Below are positions 16,741 through 25,531 of a DNA stretch of 64,000 bases, piece after piece. The notes below the pieces were generated by a model. The model was given only the letters and a program-made list of their open reading frames with translations, was not told the origin of the DNA and ran no database searches. The stretch is from JBGSYN01 sp041750975 (GTDB lineage Bacteria; Pseudomonadota; Alphaproteobacteria; Geminicoccales; Geminicoccaceae): assembly GCA_041750975.1 (NCBI GenBank), contig JBGSYN010000148.1, positions 18,655 to 82,654 on the forward strand, in the 5' to 3' direction. The position numbers were made by a program, and so were the translations under genes. Position 1 is the stretch's first letter, and every line of letters starts with the position of its first letter.

Positions 16741-18186
16741 ATGGCAACGGCTCTTGATACGATCCAGGACCATACCGGCCGCGAGTACAAATACGGCTTC
16801 ATCACCGATATCGAAGCCGATACCGCGCCGGTTGGTCTCAACGATGACACGATCCGTCTGATCTCACGGAAGAAGAACGAGCCAGAATGGATGACCGAAT
16901 GGCGTCTGCAGGCGCTGCGGCGTTGGGAGACCATGGTCGAGCCCGACTGGCAGAAGGTGACCTATCCCAAAATCGACTATCAGAACATCAGCTACTATTC
17001 GGCACCCTCCCAGAAGGAGCGCCCGAAGAGTCTGGATGAGATCGATCCGGAAATCCGCAGCACCTACGACAAGCTCGGGATTCCAATCAAGGAACAGGAA
17101 ATCCTTTCCGGCGTGGCCGTCGACTACGTTTTCGACAGCGTTTCCGTGGCGACGACGTTCAAGAAGAAACTCGAGGAGATGGGCGTCATCTTCGGCTCGA
17201 TTTCCGAGGCGATCGAAAACCACCCCGAGCTCGTCAAGCGCTATCTCGGCTCCGTTGTCCCGCAAGGTGACAACTACTTCGCGGCTCTGAATTCGGCCGT
17301 CTTCACCGACGGCAGTTTCGTCTACCTGCCGAAGGGCGTGCGCTGCCCGATGGAACTCAGCACCTATTTCCGCATCAACGCCGCCGGTACCGGCCAGTTC
17401 GAGCGGACGCTCATCGTTGCCGAGGAAGGCTCCTATGTGAGCTATCTCGAGGGCTGCACCGCGCCGATGCGGGACGAGAACCAACTGCACGCGGCGGTGG
17501 TGGAGCTCGTCGCACTCGATGACGCCGAGATCAAATACTCGACCGTGCAGAACTGGTATCCCGGCGATGCCGAGGGCCGCGGCGGCATCTACAATTTCGT
17601 GACCAAGCGTGGCGCCTGCCGCGGCAAGCGCTCCAAGATCAGCTGGACCCAGGTCGAGACCGGCTCCGCGATCACCTGGAAATATCCGAGTTGCATTCTC
17701 CAGGGCGATGACTCGGTCGGCGAATTCTATTCCGTGGCGGTCACCAACGGCCGGCAGCAGGCCGATACGGGCACCAAGATGATCCATATCGGCAAGAATA
17801 CGCGCTCGCGCATTGTCGCCAAGGGCATCTCCGCCGGCCGCTCGGACAGCACTTATCGCGGTCTCGTGAGGGTGATGAAAGGGGCCGAAAACGCCCGCAA
17901 TCACACCCAGTGCGATTCGATGCTGATCGGCGATCAGTGCGGCGCGCATACGGTGCCGTACATCGAGGTCAAAAACCGCACGGCGAAATGCGAACATGAG
18001 GCCACGACGTCGAAGATCAGCGAGGATCAGCTGTTCTATTGCCGCTCGCGTGGTCTCTCCGACGAAGACGCGGTGGCGCTGGTCGTCAACGGCTTTTGCC
18101 GGGAAGTCATGAACGAATTGCCGATGGAATTTGCCGTCGAGGCGAGAAAGCTTTTGGGCATCACGCTCGAAGGCAGTGTCGGCTAA
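16741..18186 (+). CDS. sufB: Fe-S cluster assembly scaffold SufB
   Basis: SufB, 481 aa, is the scaffold subunit of the SufBC2D complex on which Fe-S clusters form. Family landmarks include SGVAVDYVFDSVSVATTF, YLPKGVRCPMELSTYFRIN, a cysteine in YLEGCTAP, and the C-terminal KCEHEATTSKISEDQLFYCRSRG. It is full length and the most conserved gene in the operon. The ATG follows the Rrf2 gene by 36 bp. Confidence 0.97.
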   Translation: MATALDTIQDHTGREYKYGFITDIEADTAPVGLNDDTIRLISRKKNEPEWMTEWRLQALRRWETMVEPDWQKVTYPKIDYQNISYYSAPSQKERPKSLDEIDPEIRSTYDKLGIPIKEQEILSGVAVDYVFDSVSVATTFKKKLEEMGVIFGSISEAIENHPELVKRYLGSVVPQGDNYFAALNSAVFTDGSFVYLPKGVRCPMELSTYFRINAAGTGQFERTLIVAEEGSYVSYLEGCTAPMRDENQLHAAVVELVALDDAEIKYSTVQNWYPGDAEGRGGIYNFVTKRGACRGKRSKISWTQVETGSAITWKYPSCILQGDDSVGEFYSVAVTNGRQQADTGTKMIHIGKNTRSRIVAKGISAGRSDSTYRGLVRVMKGAENARNHTQCDSMLIGDQCGAHTVPYIEVKNRTAKCEHEATTSKISEDQLFYCRSRGLSDEDAVALVVNGFCREVMNELPMEFAVEARKLLGITLEGSVG

Positions 18187-18212
18187 CGAACGAAATCAAC
18201 AGGTAACTCAGC

Positions 18213-18983
18213 ATGCTCGAAATCAAGAATGTCCACGCCGAAGTGGGCGGCAAGGAAATCCTCAAAGGCATTACGCTCGCTATCAAGCCGGGTGAGATCC
18301 ATGCGATGATGGGCCCGAACGGCTCAGGCAAAAGTACACTTGCTTATGTGCTTGCCGGCCGTGACGGCTATGACGTCACCTCGGGCGAGATCGTCTTCGA
18401 CGGCAAGAACCTGCTGGAGATGGAAACGGAGGAGCGGGCCGCTGCCGGTTTCTTTCTGGCGATGCAATACCCGATCGAGATTCCGGGCGTGGCCAACAAC
18501 TATTTCCTCCGTCAGGCGCTCAACGCACTACGCGAGGCGCGCGGTCAGGAAAAAGCCAGTGCTGCGGAATTCATGAAGACCTTGCGCGAGCAGGCCAAGG
18601 TGGTCGGCGTCAAGCCCGAGCTTTTGAAGCGGGACGTCAATACCGGTTTTTCCGGTGGTGAGAAAAAGCGCAACGAAATCCTGCAGATGGCGATGCTGGA
18701 GCCTCGCTTCTGCGTGCTCGACGAGACCGATAGCGGCCTTGATATCGACGCGTTGAAGACCGTGGCGGACGGCGTCAACGGGTTGCGCGGGCCGGAACGC
18801 TCGTTTCTGGTTATCACCCATTATCAGCGGCTTTTGGACTACATCGTGCCGGACCATGTGCATGTTCTGGCCGACGGCAAAATCCAGCGTTCCGGTGGCA
18901 AGGAGCTTGCCCTTGAGCTCGAGAAAGGTGGCTATGAGCGCCTTCTCGGCAAGCCCGAGGCCGAGCTTCGGGTGAGTGCCTGA
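18213..18983 (+). CDS. sufC: Fe-S assembly ATPase SufC
   Basis: SufC, 256 aa, is the ABC-type ATPase of SufBC2D. Walker A GPNGSGKST is at 34-42, the signature FSGGEKKRNEILQM and Walker B CVLDETDSGLD follow, the last being the usual SufC form. ATP binding drives the conformational change of SufB-SufD. It lies 26 bp after sufB and 2 bp before sufD. Confidence 0.97.
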   Translation: MLEIKNVHAEVGGKEILKGITLAIKPGEIHAMMGPNGSGKSTLAYVLAGRDGYDVTSGEIVFDGKNLLEMETEERAAAGFFLAMQYPIEIPGVANNYFLRQALNALREARGQEKASAAEFMKTLREQAKVVGVKPELLKRDVNTGFSGGEKKRNEILQMAMLEPRFCVLDETDSGLDIDALKTVADGVNGLRGPERSFLVITHYQRLLDYIVPDHVHVLADGKIQRSGGKELALELEKGGYERLLGKPEAELRVSA

Positions 18984-18985
18984 CC

Positions 18986-20308
18986 ATGGTTGCGCAACGT
19001 CACACCGAAGCGGATGCGTCGTTTCGATCAAACTTCGAGGCGATCGCAGCCAACGCACCAAATGCAGCAATCCAGGCCTGGCGCCAGGAGAGTTTTGCGC
19101 GGTTCGAGGCCATCGGCATTCCGACGACGCGCTTCGAGCCCTGGAAATACACCAATATCGGACGCTCGCTGCGGCAGCCATTCAGGCCGGCTCGTGCACC
19201 CCAGCTCGGCAGCGACGCCATGCGGGCTCATTTCGCGGGCGGGCCATCGGCGCGGCGGTTGATCTTCATCAACGGGCAGATCCAGAGCTCGTTCAGCCAT
19301 GCCCACGGTTTCCCCGAGGGTGTAGTCGTCAAGCCGCTGTCAACCATGCTGCGGGACGCTCCCGATCGGGTTCTCGACGGGCTCGACGCTGACGACGAGC
19401 GAAGCTTCACCGCACTCAATGGAGCCTTCCTCACCGATGGCGCCTGGATCGAGGTGCCGGCAGGCGTGAATGTCACGACTCCCCTGCAGCTGCTGTTCTT
19501 GACAGTAGCCGAGCCGGCGGCGGCGATGTGCCACCCGCGTATCGTCGTCAAGCTGGGCGAGGGCTCCAGCCTGCATCTGATCGAGAGCCATATCGGCCTC
19601 GGCGGTCAGGTCCTGACCAACCTCGTCACCCAGGTCGAGCTCGGCGAGCAAGCAGTACTCGACCATGACCGTTTGCAGCTCGGCGGGGACGGTACCACTT
19701 TGGTCGGCAGGGCGGATGTCGACCTTGGCCGGAAGGCGCGGCTCAATCAGGTCCTGGCCACGAGCGGCGGCGGACTGACGCGCAACGAGACCGAGGCGCG
19801 CCTCAATGGTTCCGGCATCGAATGCATCCTGAACGGCACGTTTTTGCCGCGTGGCAACGAGCATATCGACAACACGATCAGGATCGAGCATCGCGCCCCG
19901 GATAGTCATTCCGATCAATTCTACAAAGGCGTGTTGGACGACAAGGCGCGCGCGGTCTTTGCCGGCAAGATCCTGGTGACGCGGGAAGCACAGCGGACCA
20001 ACGCCTATCAGCGCAATAATAATCTCATGCTGACCGACGATGCCGAGATCGATGCCAAGCCCGAGCTCGAGATCTATGCCGATGACGTCAAATGCAGTCA
20101 CGGTGCCACCTCGAGCGATCTCGACGAGATCTCGCTGTTCTATCTGCAGTCACGCGGGCTCGATCGCAGGCGGGCAACCGCGATGTTGACCTATGCATTT
20201 GCCGGGGAAATCATCGACCGCTATCGCGACGATGGGTTGAAGAAACAGGCGCAACGCTCCGTGCTCGATCGCCTCCCGGGCGGCAAAGCCTTGGATTTTC
20301 TCGAATGA
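18986..20308 (+). CDS. sufD: Fe-S cluster assembly protein SufD
   Basis: SufD, 440 aa, the SufB paralogue that completes the scaffold complex. The C-terminal core LEIYADDVKCSHGATSSDLDEISLFYLQSRGLDRRRA is diagnostic, including the Cys-Ser-His-Gly motif. The N-terminus has FEPWKYTNI. Its stop overlaps the sufS start by ATGA. Confidence 0.96.
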   Translation: MVAQRHTEADASFRSNFEAIAANAPNAAIQAWRQESFARFEAIGIPTTRFEPWKYTNIGRSLRQPFRPARAPQLGSDAMRAHFAGGPSARRLIFINGQIQSSFSHAHGFPEGVVVKPLSTMLRDAPDRVLDGLDADDERSFTALNGAFLTDGAWIEVPAGVNVTTPLQLLFLTVAEPAAAMCHPRIVVKLGEGSSLHLIESHIGLGGQVLTNLVTQVELGEQAVLDHDRLQLGGDGTTLVGRADVDLGRKARLNQVLATSGGGLTRNETEARLNGSGIECILNGTFLPRGNEHIDNTIRIEHRAPDSHSDQFYKGVLDDKARAVFAGKILVTREAQRTNAYQRNNNLMLTDDAEIDAKPELEIYADDVKCSHGATSSDLDEISLFYLQSRGLDRRRATAMLTYAFAGEIIDRYRDDGLKKQAQRSVLDRLPGGKALDFLE

Positions 20309-21552
20309 GTACAGTACTCGAACGGCCCAGGCAAGCATTCGACGTCGCGGCGGTGCGCCGCGACTTTCCGATTCTCGCGACCGAGGTCAATGGCCGGCCG
20401 CTGGTCTATCTGGATAGTGCCGCGAGCACGCAGAAGCCGCGGCAAGTGATCGATGCTCAGAAACGCTTCTATGAACATGACTACGCCAACATCCACCGCG
20501 GCATCTACGAGCTGAGCCAGCGTGCGACATCGCTCCACGACGAAGCGCGCCGCAAGGTCCAGCGTTTTTTGGGCGCGGGCGATTGGCGCGAGATCATCTT
20601 CACCCGTAATGCCACCGAATCCATCAACCTCGTGGCGCAGAGCTATCTCCGCCCCGCGCTCGAGCCGGGCGACGAGATCCTCATCACGGAGATGGAGCAC
20701 CACGCCAATATCGTCCCCTGGCAGCTGGTCGCCGAAGCGACGGGAGCCAAGGTCGTCGTCGCCCCTGTGACCGAGATCGGCGAGATCGACTTCCAGGCGT
20801 TCCTGGAGCGGCTCGGACCCCGCACCAAGATGGTGAGCGTGGTTTGGATCTCGAACGGGCTCGGCACCATCAATCCGGTCGAGGATATCATCGCCGAAGC
20901 GCATGCGCGTGGCATTCCGGTCTTGATCGACGCGGCCCAGGCAATCCAGCATCGCCCCATCGACGTAGTCGAACTCGATGCCGATTTCCTGGTATGCTCG
21001 GGCCACAAGATGTACGGCCCCTCCGGCGTCGGTATCCTTTACGGCAAGGCCAAGATCCTCGAGGCCATGCCGCCTTATCAAGGCGGCGGCGACATGATAG
21101 AGACGGTGAGTTTCGAACGCACCACCTTCAACGACATCCCCTATCGCTTCGAGGCAGGCACGCCGGATATTGCGGGGATCGTCGCACTCGGCCACGCTGT
21201 CGACTACCTTACCACGCTGGGGCTCGAGACCATCGAGGCGCATGAGGCCGAGCTTCTGGCCTATGCGACACGGGCACTGAACCAGGTGCCGGGTCTTGAG
21301 TTGATTGGAACAGCACCCAACAAATGCAGCGTGCTCACCTTCAAGATGGCGCAGGCGCATCCCCAGGATATCGGCACCTTGCTCGATCTTGACGGCATTG
21401 CGATACGCACCGGTCATCACTGCGCGCAGCCTCTGCACCAGCGCTTCGGGCTGACGGCCAGTGCCAGGGCCTCGATCGGGCTCTATAGCACCAAGGATGA
21501 TATCGACGCGCTCACCAAGAGCCTGAAGCGCGTCGCTTCGATGTTCGGCTAA
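20305..21552 (+). CDS. sufS: Cysteine desulfurase SufS
   Basis: A 415-aa PLP enzyme that mobilises sulfur from cysteine for Fe-S assembly. The PLP lysine is K235 in CSGHKMYGPSG and the persulfide-forming cysteine is C373 in RTGHHCAQPLHQRFG, the group II arrangement. The true start is ATG 20305, overlapping the sufD stop; the frame is open upstream only inside sufD. Group II desulfurases usually need a sulfur acceptor (SufE or SufU); none is seen in this operon. Confidence 0.95.
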   Translation: MSTVLERPRQAFDVAAVRRDFPILATEVNGRPLVYLDSAASTQKPRQVIDAQKRFYEHDYANIHRGIYELSQRATSLHDEARRKVQRFLGAGDWREIIFTRNATESINLVAQSYLRPALEPGDEILITEMEHHANIVPWQLVAEATGAKVVVAPVTEIGEIDFQAFLERLGPRTKMVSVVWISNGLGTINPVEDIIAEAHARGIPVLIDAAQAIQHRPIDVVELDADFLVCSGHKMYGPSGVGILYGKAKILEAMPPYQGGGDMIETVSFERTTFNDIPYRFEAGTPDIAGIVALGHAVDYLTTLGLETIEAHEAELLAYATRALNQVPGLELIGTAPNKCSVLTFKMAQAHPQDIGTLLDLDGIAIRTGHHCAQPLHQRFGLTASARASIGLYSTKDDIDALTKSLKRVASMFG

Positions 21553-21565
21553 AGGAAACACGGTC

Positions 21566-21958
21566 ATGACGGATCAGGCACTCGACAACGCGGAAGCCTT
21601 TCTCACCTCGAGCAGCGACGATGAGGTCAGCCCGGAGCGGATGGCCGAGGTCAACGCCCTGGGCGAGCGGATTGTCGGCACGCTCAAGACGGTCTATGAT
21701 CCGGAGATCCCGGTCGATATCTACGAGCTTGGGTTGATCTATAAGATCGACATCGAGGACGATAATTCGGTCCGCGTCGAGATGACCTTGACCTCGCCGC
21801 ACTGTCCTGTCGCCGAGACGCTGCCGACCGAGGTCGAGGAGCGGGTCGCCAGCGTCGAGGGTGTTTCCGCTTGCAGCGTCGAGATCACGTGGGACCCGCC
21901 ATGGAACCCGCAATTGATGTCTGAAGAAGCGCAGCTCGAGCTCGGTATGGTCTACTAG
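21566..21958 (+). CDS. sufT: SUF system DUF59/MIP18 protein SufT
   Basis: A 130-aa MIP18/DUF59-domain protein. The signatures are DPEIPVDIYELGLIY, LTSPHCPVAETL (with the conserved Cys) and the tail WDPPWNPQLMSEEAQLELGM. SufT proteins assist Fe-S maturation or transfer. It is the last gene of the operon, 13 bp after sufS; the next gene is convergent and overlaps its stop by four bases. The sufA-type carrier that often follows here is absent. Confidence 0.93.
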   Translation: MTDQALDNAEAFLTSSSDDEVSPERMAEVNALGERIVGTLKTVYDPEIPVDIYELGLIYKIDIEDDNSVRVEMTLTSPHCPVAETLPTEVEERVASVEGVSACSVEITWDPPWNPQLMSEEAQLELGMVY

Positions 21959-22638
21959 CCGGCGGGCGGCTTCGCTGAAACATGGGCGAGATGGCCTTCC
22001 TTGACCCAGACGCTGCAGCCTTCGGAGTCAGCAACGGCATTTAGTGCCGTCCCGACCGGCAGGCGCAGCCATGATTGTGCGGTAAACTCTTCTCCTCCTT
22101 CGGCGAATGTTCCCTCGAGACAGAGAATTTCGATCCCATCCGCGGGAGCACGACGGATCGAAGCTCCCGCAGGCCAGTGCTCGAGAGTGACTTTTTCGCG
22201 CGCATCATGATGCAGGACGACGACGGCCACAGGGTCTGCGTCTGACGCCGCCTTCAACGTGATTTGAGATGGACCGAGGCGAACCGGGTTGCGGTCGCCC
22301 GGATCGAATTGCCAGAGCTTGACGAAAATCGTGCAGCCAGAGGTCGAGCCCGGCGTATGGCGCGATTGTGGCGGGTTCCGGACATAGCTGCCGGCCGGGA
22401 AATCGCCGTGCTCATCCTGAAAAACGCCGTCTAACACGAAAAATTCCTCCCCACCGCCATGAGTGTGCGGCGCGAAATGACTTTGCGGCGCGTAGCGAAC
22501 GATCGAGGTCGCTCTCGCTACCTCATCGCCAATACGATCCAGCATCCGCCGCTCGACACCGGCCATGGGCGAGGGCACCCACGGCACGGAGCCGGCATGG
22601 ACGACGGCCCTCTCGTCAAAATTCGCGTTGATCTCCAT
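21955..22638 (-). CDS. Cupin protein, ChrR-like double cupin
   Basis: A 227-aa protein with two cupin folds. The first has metal ligands in HFAPHTHGGGEEFFVLDG (His58, His60, Glu64) and His94 in QSRHTPG; then GCTIFVKLW resembles the C-terminal cupin of ChrR anti-sigma factors. I start it at ATG 22638, eight bases after GAGGAA, not at the further upstream frame start inside the neighbouring gene. Without the zinc anti-sigma domain of ChrR it is more likely a metal-dependent enzyme or sensor. It follows the DUF4432 gene by 40 bp, probably in one transcript. Confidence 0.8.
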   Translation of the reverse strand: MEINANFDERAVVHAGSVPWVPSPMAGVERRMLDRIGDEVARATSIVRYAPQSHFAPHTHGGGEEFFVLDGVFQDEHGDFPAGSYVRNPPQSRHTPGSTSGCTIFVKLWQFDPGDRNPVRLGPSQITLKAASDADPVAVVVLHHDAREKVTLEHWPAGASIRRAPADGIEILCLEGTFAEGGEEFTAQSWLRLPVGTALNAVADSEGCSVWVKEGHLAHVSAKPPAG

Positions 22639-22678
22639 AGTCACATTCCTCGTGGCTTTGGCATCGAAAGCTTCAAAG

Positions 22679-23803
22679 CTACTCGCCTCGAACCCGACGG
22701 ATTCGGGATTCCACTTCGCTCCGCTTGGCTGCATCGGCAAATGGTGTAAGGCGCAGCCGATAACTGCGGCTGTCGCCATGGTTCAGCCACGCGAGTTCGC
22801 CCCGAGCTTTCCAATCCTCGCGCGACCCGGCGTTGACCGTGCCGGGTTCGATGCCGACGACATAATTTCCCTCTTGCAGGTTCTGCCACTGGGTCAGTGC
22901 CGGCATTGCTGTGCCGTCATATTCCATCAATACGCCGAGTCCGTCGGGACCCATGGCCGGGTTGATCAGCGCCACGGGTACGATGCCGTCCGATTCGGTC
23001 GCCATATCGTGCTGATAGACCTGCTCGGCAAAGCTTTTCTGAGGTGCGGCCTGTTCGAGCGGACCGATATCGGTCGAAGCCGTATCATGCACGGTGAACG
23101 GCGTCGCCTCGATCGGCGCTACGAGACTGGTATCGGCGGCGATCAAGGGCCATCCGAAATTGACATGATAGAGCAGCGCGTGCGGCGTCGGGTAGAAGCC
23201 GAGGCTCGTCACCTTGTCGCTGATGACGACGCTGCTGCCTCCTGCCTTAGCTTCGATCCGGCGCTCCAGCAGCAGGTTTTCGCCGAACATCGCCACCTGC
23301 CGCACCTCGCCCTCCGCCCAGAGAACGGCGTCATCGCCGTCCCAGTCGACGCCATAGCCCTTGAGCCGGGCGGGGGTATAGGCAGCGCGGCCATGGATGC
23401 CATGGCGCACACGTGACCGGTGCGGGTAATTGTAGTGCTCGGCACTTTCTTCGGTCGGGGCCATCACGTGATCGAGGCCGCAGGTATTCATGATCCCGCT
23501 GAACGAGCGCAGCCAGCCGAGGCCGTTCTCACCGTCTGCCTCATGCAGCCACGGGCTACGGGGGCCTACGGGCGAGCGCCAACCGAGCGGCAAGCCTCGA
23601 TAGTCGAGCGAGGCAAGGTCCATGCAGCGATCGACATTGACTTCGAAGGCAAGTCCGGAGCCAGTGCGGAACTGCAGGACCCGCACCCCGCGGGCGCTGC
23701 CGTCGCCGTGGGTGAGAAGTGTAACACCGAAAAGCTGGTCGAAATCGCCAACGTGGCGAGCCAGTTCGAGTCTCGTGAATTGTTGGCCAAAAATCTCCGG
23801 CAT
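22679..23803 (-). CDS. DUF4432 / aldose 1-epimerase-like protein
   Basis: A 374-aa protein of the galactose-mutarotase-like beta-sandwich superfamily. Features include GVRVLQFRTGSGLAFEVNVDRCMDLA near the N-terminus, GLDHVMAPTEES, HGIHGRAAYTPA (conserved His) and LYHVNFGWPLI. DUF4432 proteins are thought to act on sugars or sugar acids; none of the motifs specifies the substrate. AGAGAGG lies seven bases before the ATG. It is cotranscribed with the cupin gene, consistent with a small carbohydrate-processing pair. Confidence 0.8.
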   Translation of the reverse strand: MPEIFGQQFTRLELARHVGDFDQLFGVTLLTHGDGSARGVRVLQFRTGSGLAFEVNVDRCMDLASLDYRGLPLGWRSPVGPRSPWLHEADGENGLGWLRSFSGIMNTCGLDHVMAPTEESAEHYNYPHRSRVRHGIHGRAAYTPARLKGYGVDWDGDDAVLWAEGEVRQVAMFGENLLLERRIEAKAGGSSVVISDKVTSLGFYPTPHALLYHVNFGWPLIAADTSLVAPIEATPFTVHDTASTDIGPLEQAAPQKSFAEQVYQHDMATESDGIVPVALINPAMGPDGLGVLMEYDGTAMPALTQWQNLQEGNYVVGIEPGTVNAGSREDWKARGELAWLNHGDSRSYRLRLTPFADAAKRSEVESRIRRVRGE

Positions 23804-23891
23804 GATGCGCCTCTCTTGCCCTAGTTACGCTTTGCAACGCTATCACGGCTGTCGCAAATCAGGCATCTTTGAGATAGTGTCGCAACTGATC

Positions 23892-24569
23892 ATGACACGA
23901 ATTTCCGCGACCTTGTCGCCATCCGTTCTCCGTAGTGCGCTTGCGCTTGCGACATTCGCGATGAGTGCATGCGCGACATTGCCGGAGGAGGGCAGCCATA
24001 AGGAGGTCCGGGTGCCCGCGCCGGCATCGACGTTGCGGTTGCCGAAAGACCGCTTCGACCCGGTCGCGACCACTTATGGGATTGCGAGCAATCGCCTGAC
24101 CGGTGAGACCATCGAAACAGCGAGCTATCGAGCGGACGATGCTTTCCTGGTAGTTCAGCTTAGACGCGGCGCCGTCGGACTGGAACTTACACGCCGGCCG
24201 CTCGAAGCGATGCTGCAGGACTGGACGCATGATGCTCCCCTTGCGATCCATGCCGCGGAGGATCGAGACGAGGAAGGAGTCGACATCGCCCTGACCGCCT
24301 TTCGGGTCGATAGATGGAAGGCTGAATGCGTCGGCTTTCGAGAGGCGGGTGCGGTCTTCACGGCGGCCCCCGCCGGTAGACGCAGCGGTATGGTGTTCGG
24401 TATCTTCTGTAGCGACGGCGAGGAGCCCTTGAGCCTCGAAAGTGCTGCGGATTTGCTCCATTCCGTTCGCCTGCGCGACAAGGCGCCACCCCCGCCGAAA
24501 CCGCCAGTACCCATGTCGGTGTTCCCGACCGAGTTGTACGCTTGTCAGGCCTGCGAGCCCGGCGCATAA
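23892..24569 (+). CDS. Putative lipoprotein, 225 aa
   Basis: The protein starts MTRISATLSPSVLRSALALATFAMSAC with a clear signal and lipobox (MSAC), so it should be lipid-anchored after cleavage at that Cys. The rest is a soluble domain without motifs I recognise, ending in a Pro-rich tail (PPPPKPPVP) and two cysteines (CQAC). I place the start at ATG 23892; the frame is open further upstream, but that overlaps the divergent DUF4432 gene. It precedes pyrB by 8 bp. Confidence 0.7.
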   Translation: MTRISATLSPSVLRSALALATFAMSACATLPEEGSHKEVRVPAPASTLRLPKDRFDPVATTYGIASNRLTGETIETASYRADDAFLVVQLRRGAVGLELTRRPLEAMLQDWTHDAPLAIHAAEDRDEEGVDIALTAFRVDRWKAECVGFREAGAVFTAAPAGRRSGMVFGIFCSDGEEPLSLESAADLLHSVRLRDKAPPPPKPPVPMSVFPTELYACQACEPGA

Positions 24570-24577
24570 CGCGCACC

Positions 24578-25531
24578 ATGTCAAACGAACCCAACCTCCG
24601 ATTTCGTCACCGCAATCTGCTCGGAATCGAAGGCCTCGAGCCATTCGAGATCGAAGATCTGCTCGACCGCGCCGATGGCTTCGTCGATCTGAACCGCAAG
24701 AACGACAAAAAACTCTCGCTGCTGCGTGGCCTGACCCAGATCAACCTGTTCTTCGAGGCTTCGACGCGCACCCGGACGTCGTTCGAGCTTGCCGGCAAGA
24801 GGCTCGGCGCCGATGTCGTCAATATGTCGATCAGCGCCTCCTCGATGAAAAAGGGCGAGACGCTGATCGATACGGCGATGACGCTCAACGCCATGCATCC
24901 CGATGCACTGGTCGTGCGTCACCCGGACAGCGGTGCGGTGGAGCTGTTGGCGCGCCACATGCATTGCGCGGTCATCAATGGCGGTGACGGCAGTCATGAG
25001 CATCCAACCCAGGCGCTTTTGGACGCGCTGACGATCCGACGGCGCAAGGGGCGGATCGGCGGTCTGGTTGTCGCGATTTGCGGCGACATTCTGCATTCCA
25101 GGGTGGCGCGTTCGAACACGCTCTTGCTGCTGGCACTTGGTGCCCGGGTACGCCTGGTCGCGCCCAGAACGCTGCTGCCGCCGACACCCGATATCTACGG
25201 CGCCGAAATCTTTACCGATATGAAGCGCGGGCTCGAGGATGCCGATATCGTCATGATGTTGCGGCTGCAGACCGAGCGGATGCAGGGCAGTTTCGTGCCA
25301 TCTGTGCGCGAGTATTTTCATCTATTCGGTCTCACTTACGAAAAGCTCGAGGCGGCCAAATCGGATGCGCTGATTATGCATCCGGGACCGATGAATCGCG
25401 GCGTCGAAATCGATGGCGATGTTGCGGACGACATTCATCGAAGCGCCATTCTCGATCAGGTCGAGATGGGCGTGGCGGTGCGCATGGCGTGCCTCGACGT
25501 GCTGACGCAGCATTTGCGCGAAGCGGCTTGA
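24578..25531 (+). CDS. pyrB: Aspartate carbamoyltransferase catalytic subunit
   Basis: Catalyses carbamoyl phosphate + aspartate to N-carbamoyl-aspartate in pyrimidine synthesis. The carbamoyl-phosphate motif FFEASTRTRTSFE is at about 60-72, HPTQALLDA and RLQTERM are also present, and the length (317 aa) is normal. The start ATG at 24578 is supported by family N-terminus; it overlaps pyrC' by one base (TGATG). Pairing with an inactive dihydroorotase matches the class of ATCase that needs PyrC' for dodecamer assembly. Confidence 0.95.
   Translation: MSNEPNLRFRHRNLLGIEGLEPFEIEDLLDRADGFVDLNRKNDKKLSLLRGLTQINLFFEASTRTRTSFELAGKRLGADVVNMSISASSMKKGETLIDTAMTLNAMHPDALVVRHPDSGAVELLARHMHCAVINGGDGSHEHPTQALLDALTIRRRKGRIGGLVVAICGDILHSRVARSNTLLLLALGARVRLVAPRTLLPPTPDIYGAEIFTDMKRGLEDADIVMMLRLQTERMQGSFVPSVREYFHLFGLTYEKLEAAKSDALIMHPGPMNRGVEIDGDVADDIHRSAILDQVEMGVAVRMACLDVLTQHLREAA

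Noticed and set aside
16864..17997. A 377-codon minus-strand frame over sufB
   Set aside because: It lies fully within the highly conserved sufB and has no family features.
20221..21567. A 448-codon minus-strand frame over sufS
   Set aside because: It is a GC-bias shadow; sufS has all catalytic residues on the plus strand.
22565..23416. A 283-codon plus-strand frame over the cupin and DUF4432 genes
   Set aside because: It spans two genes on the other strand and resembles no family.
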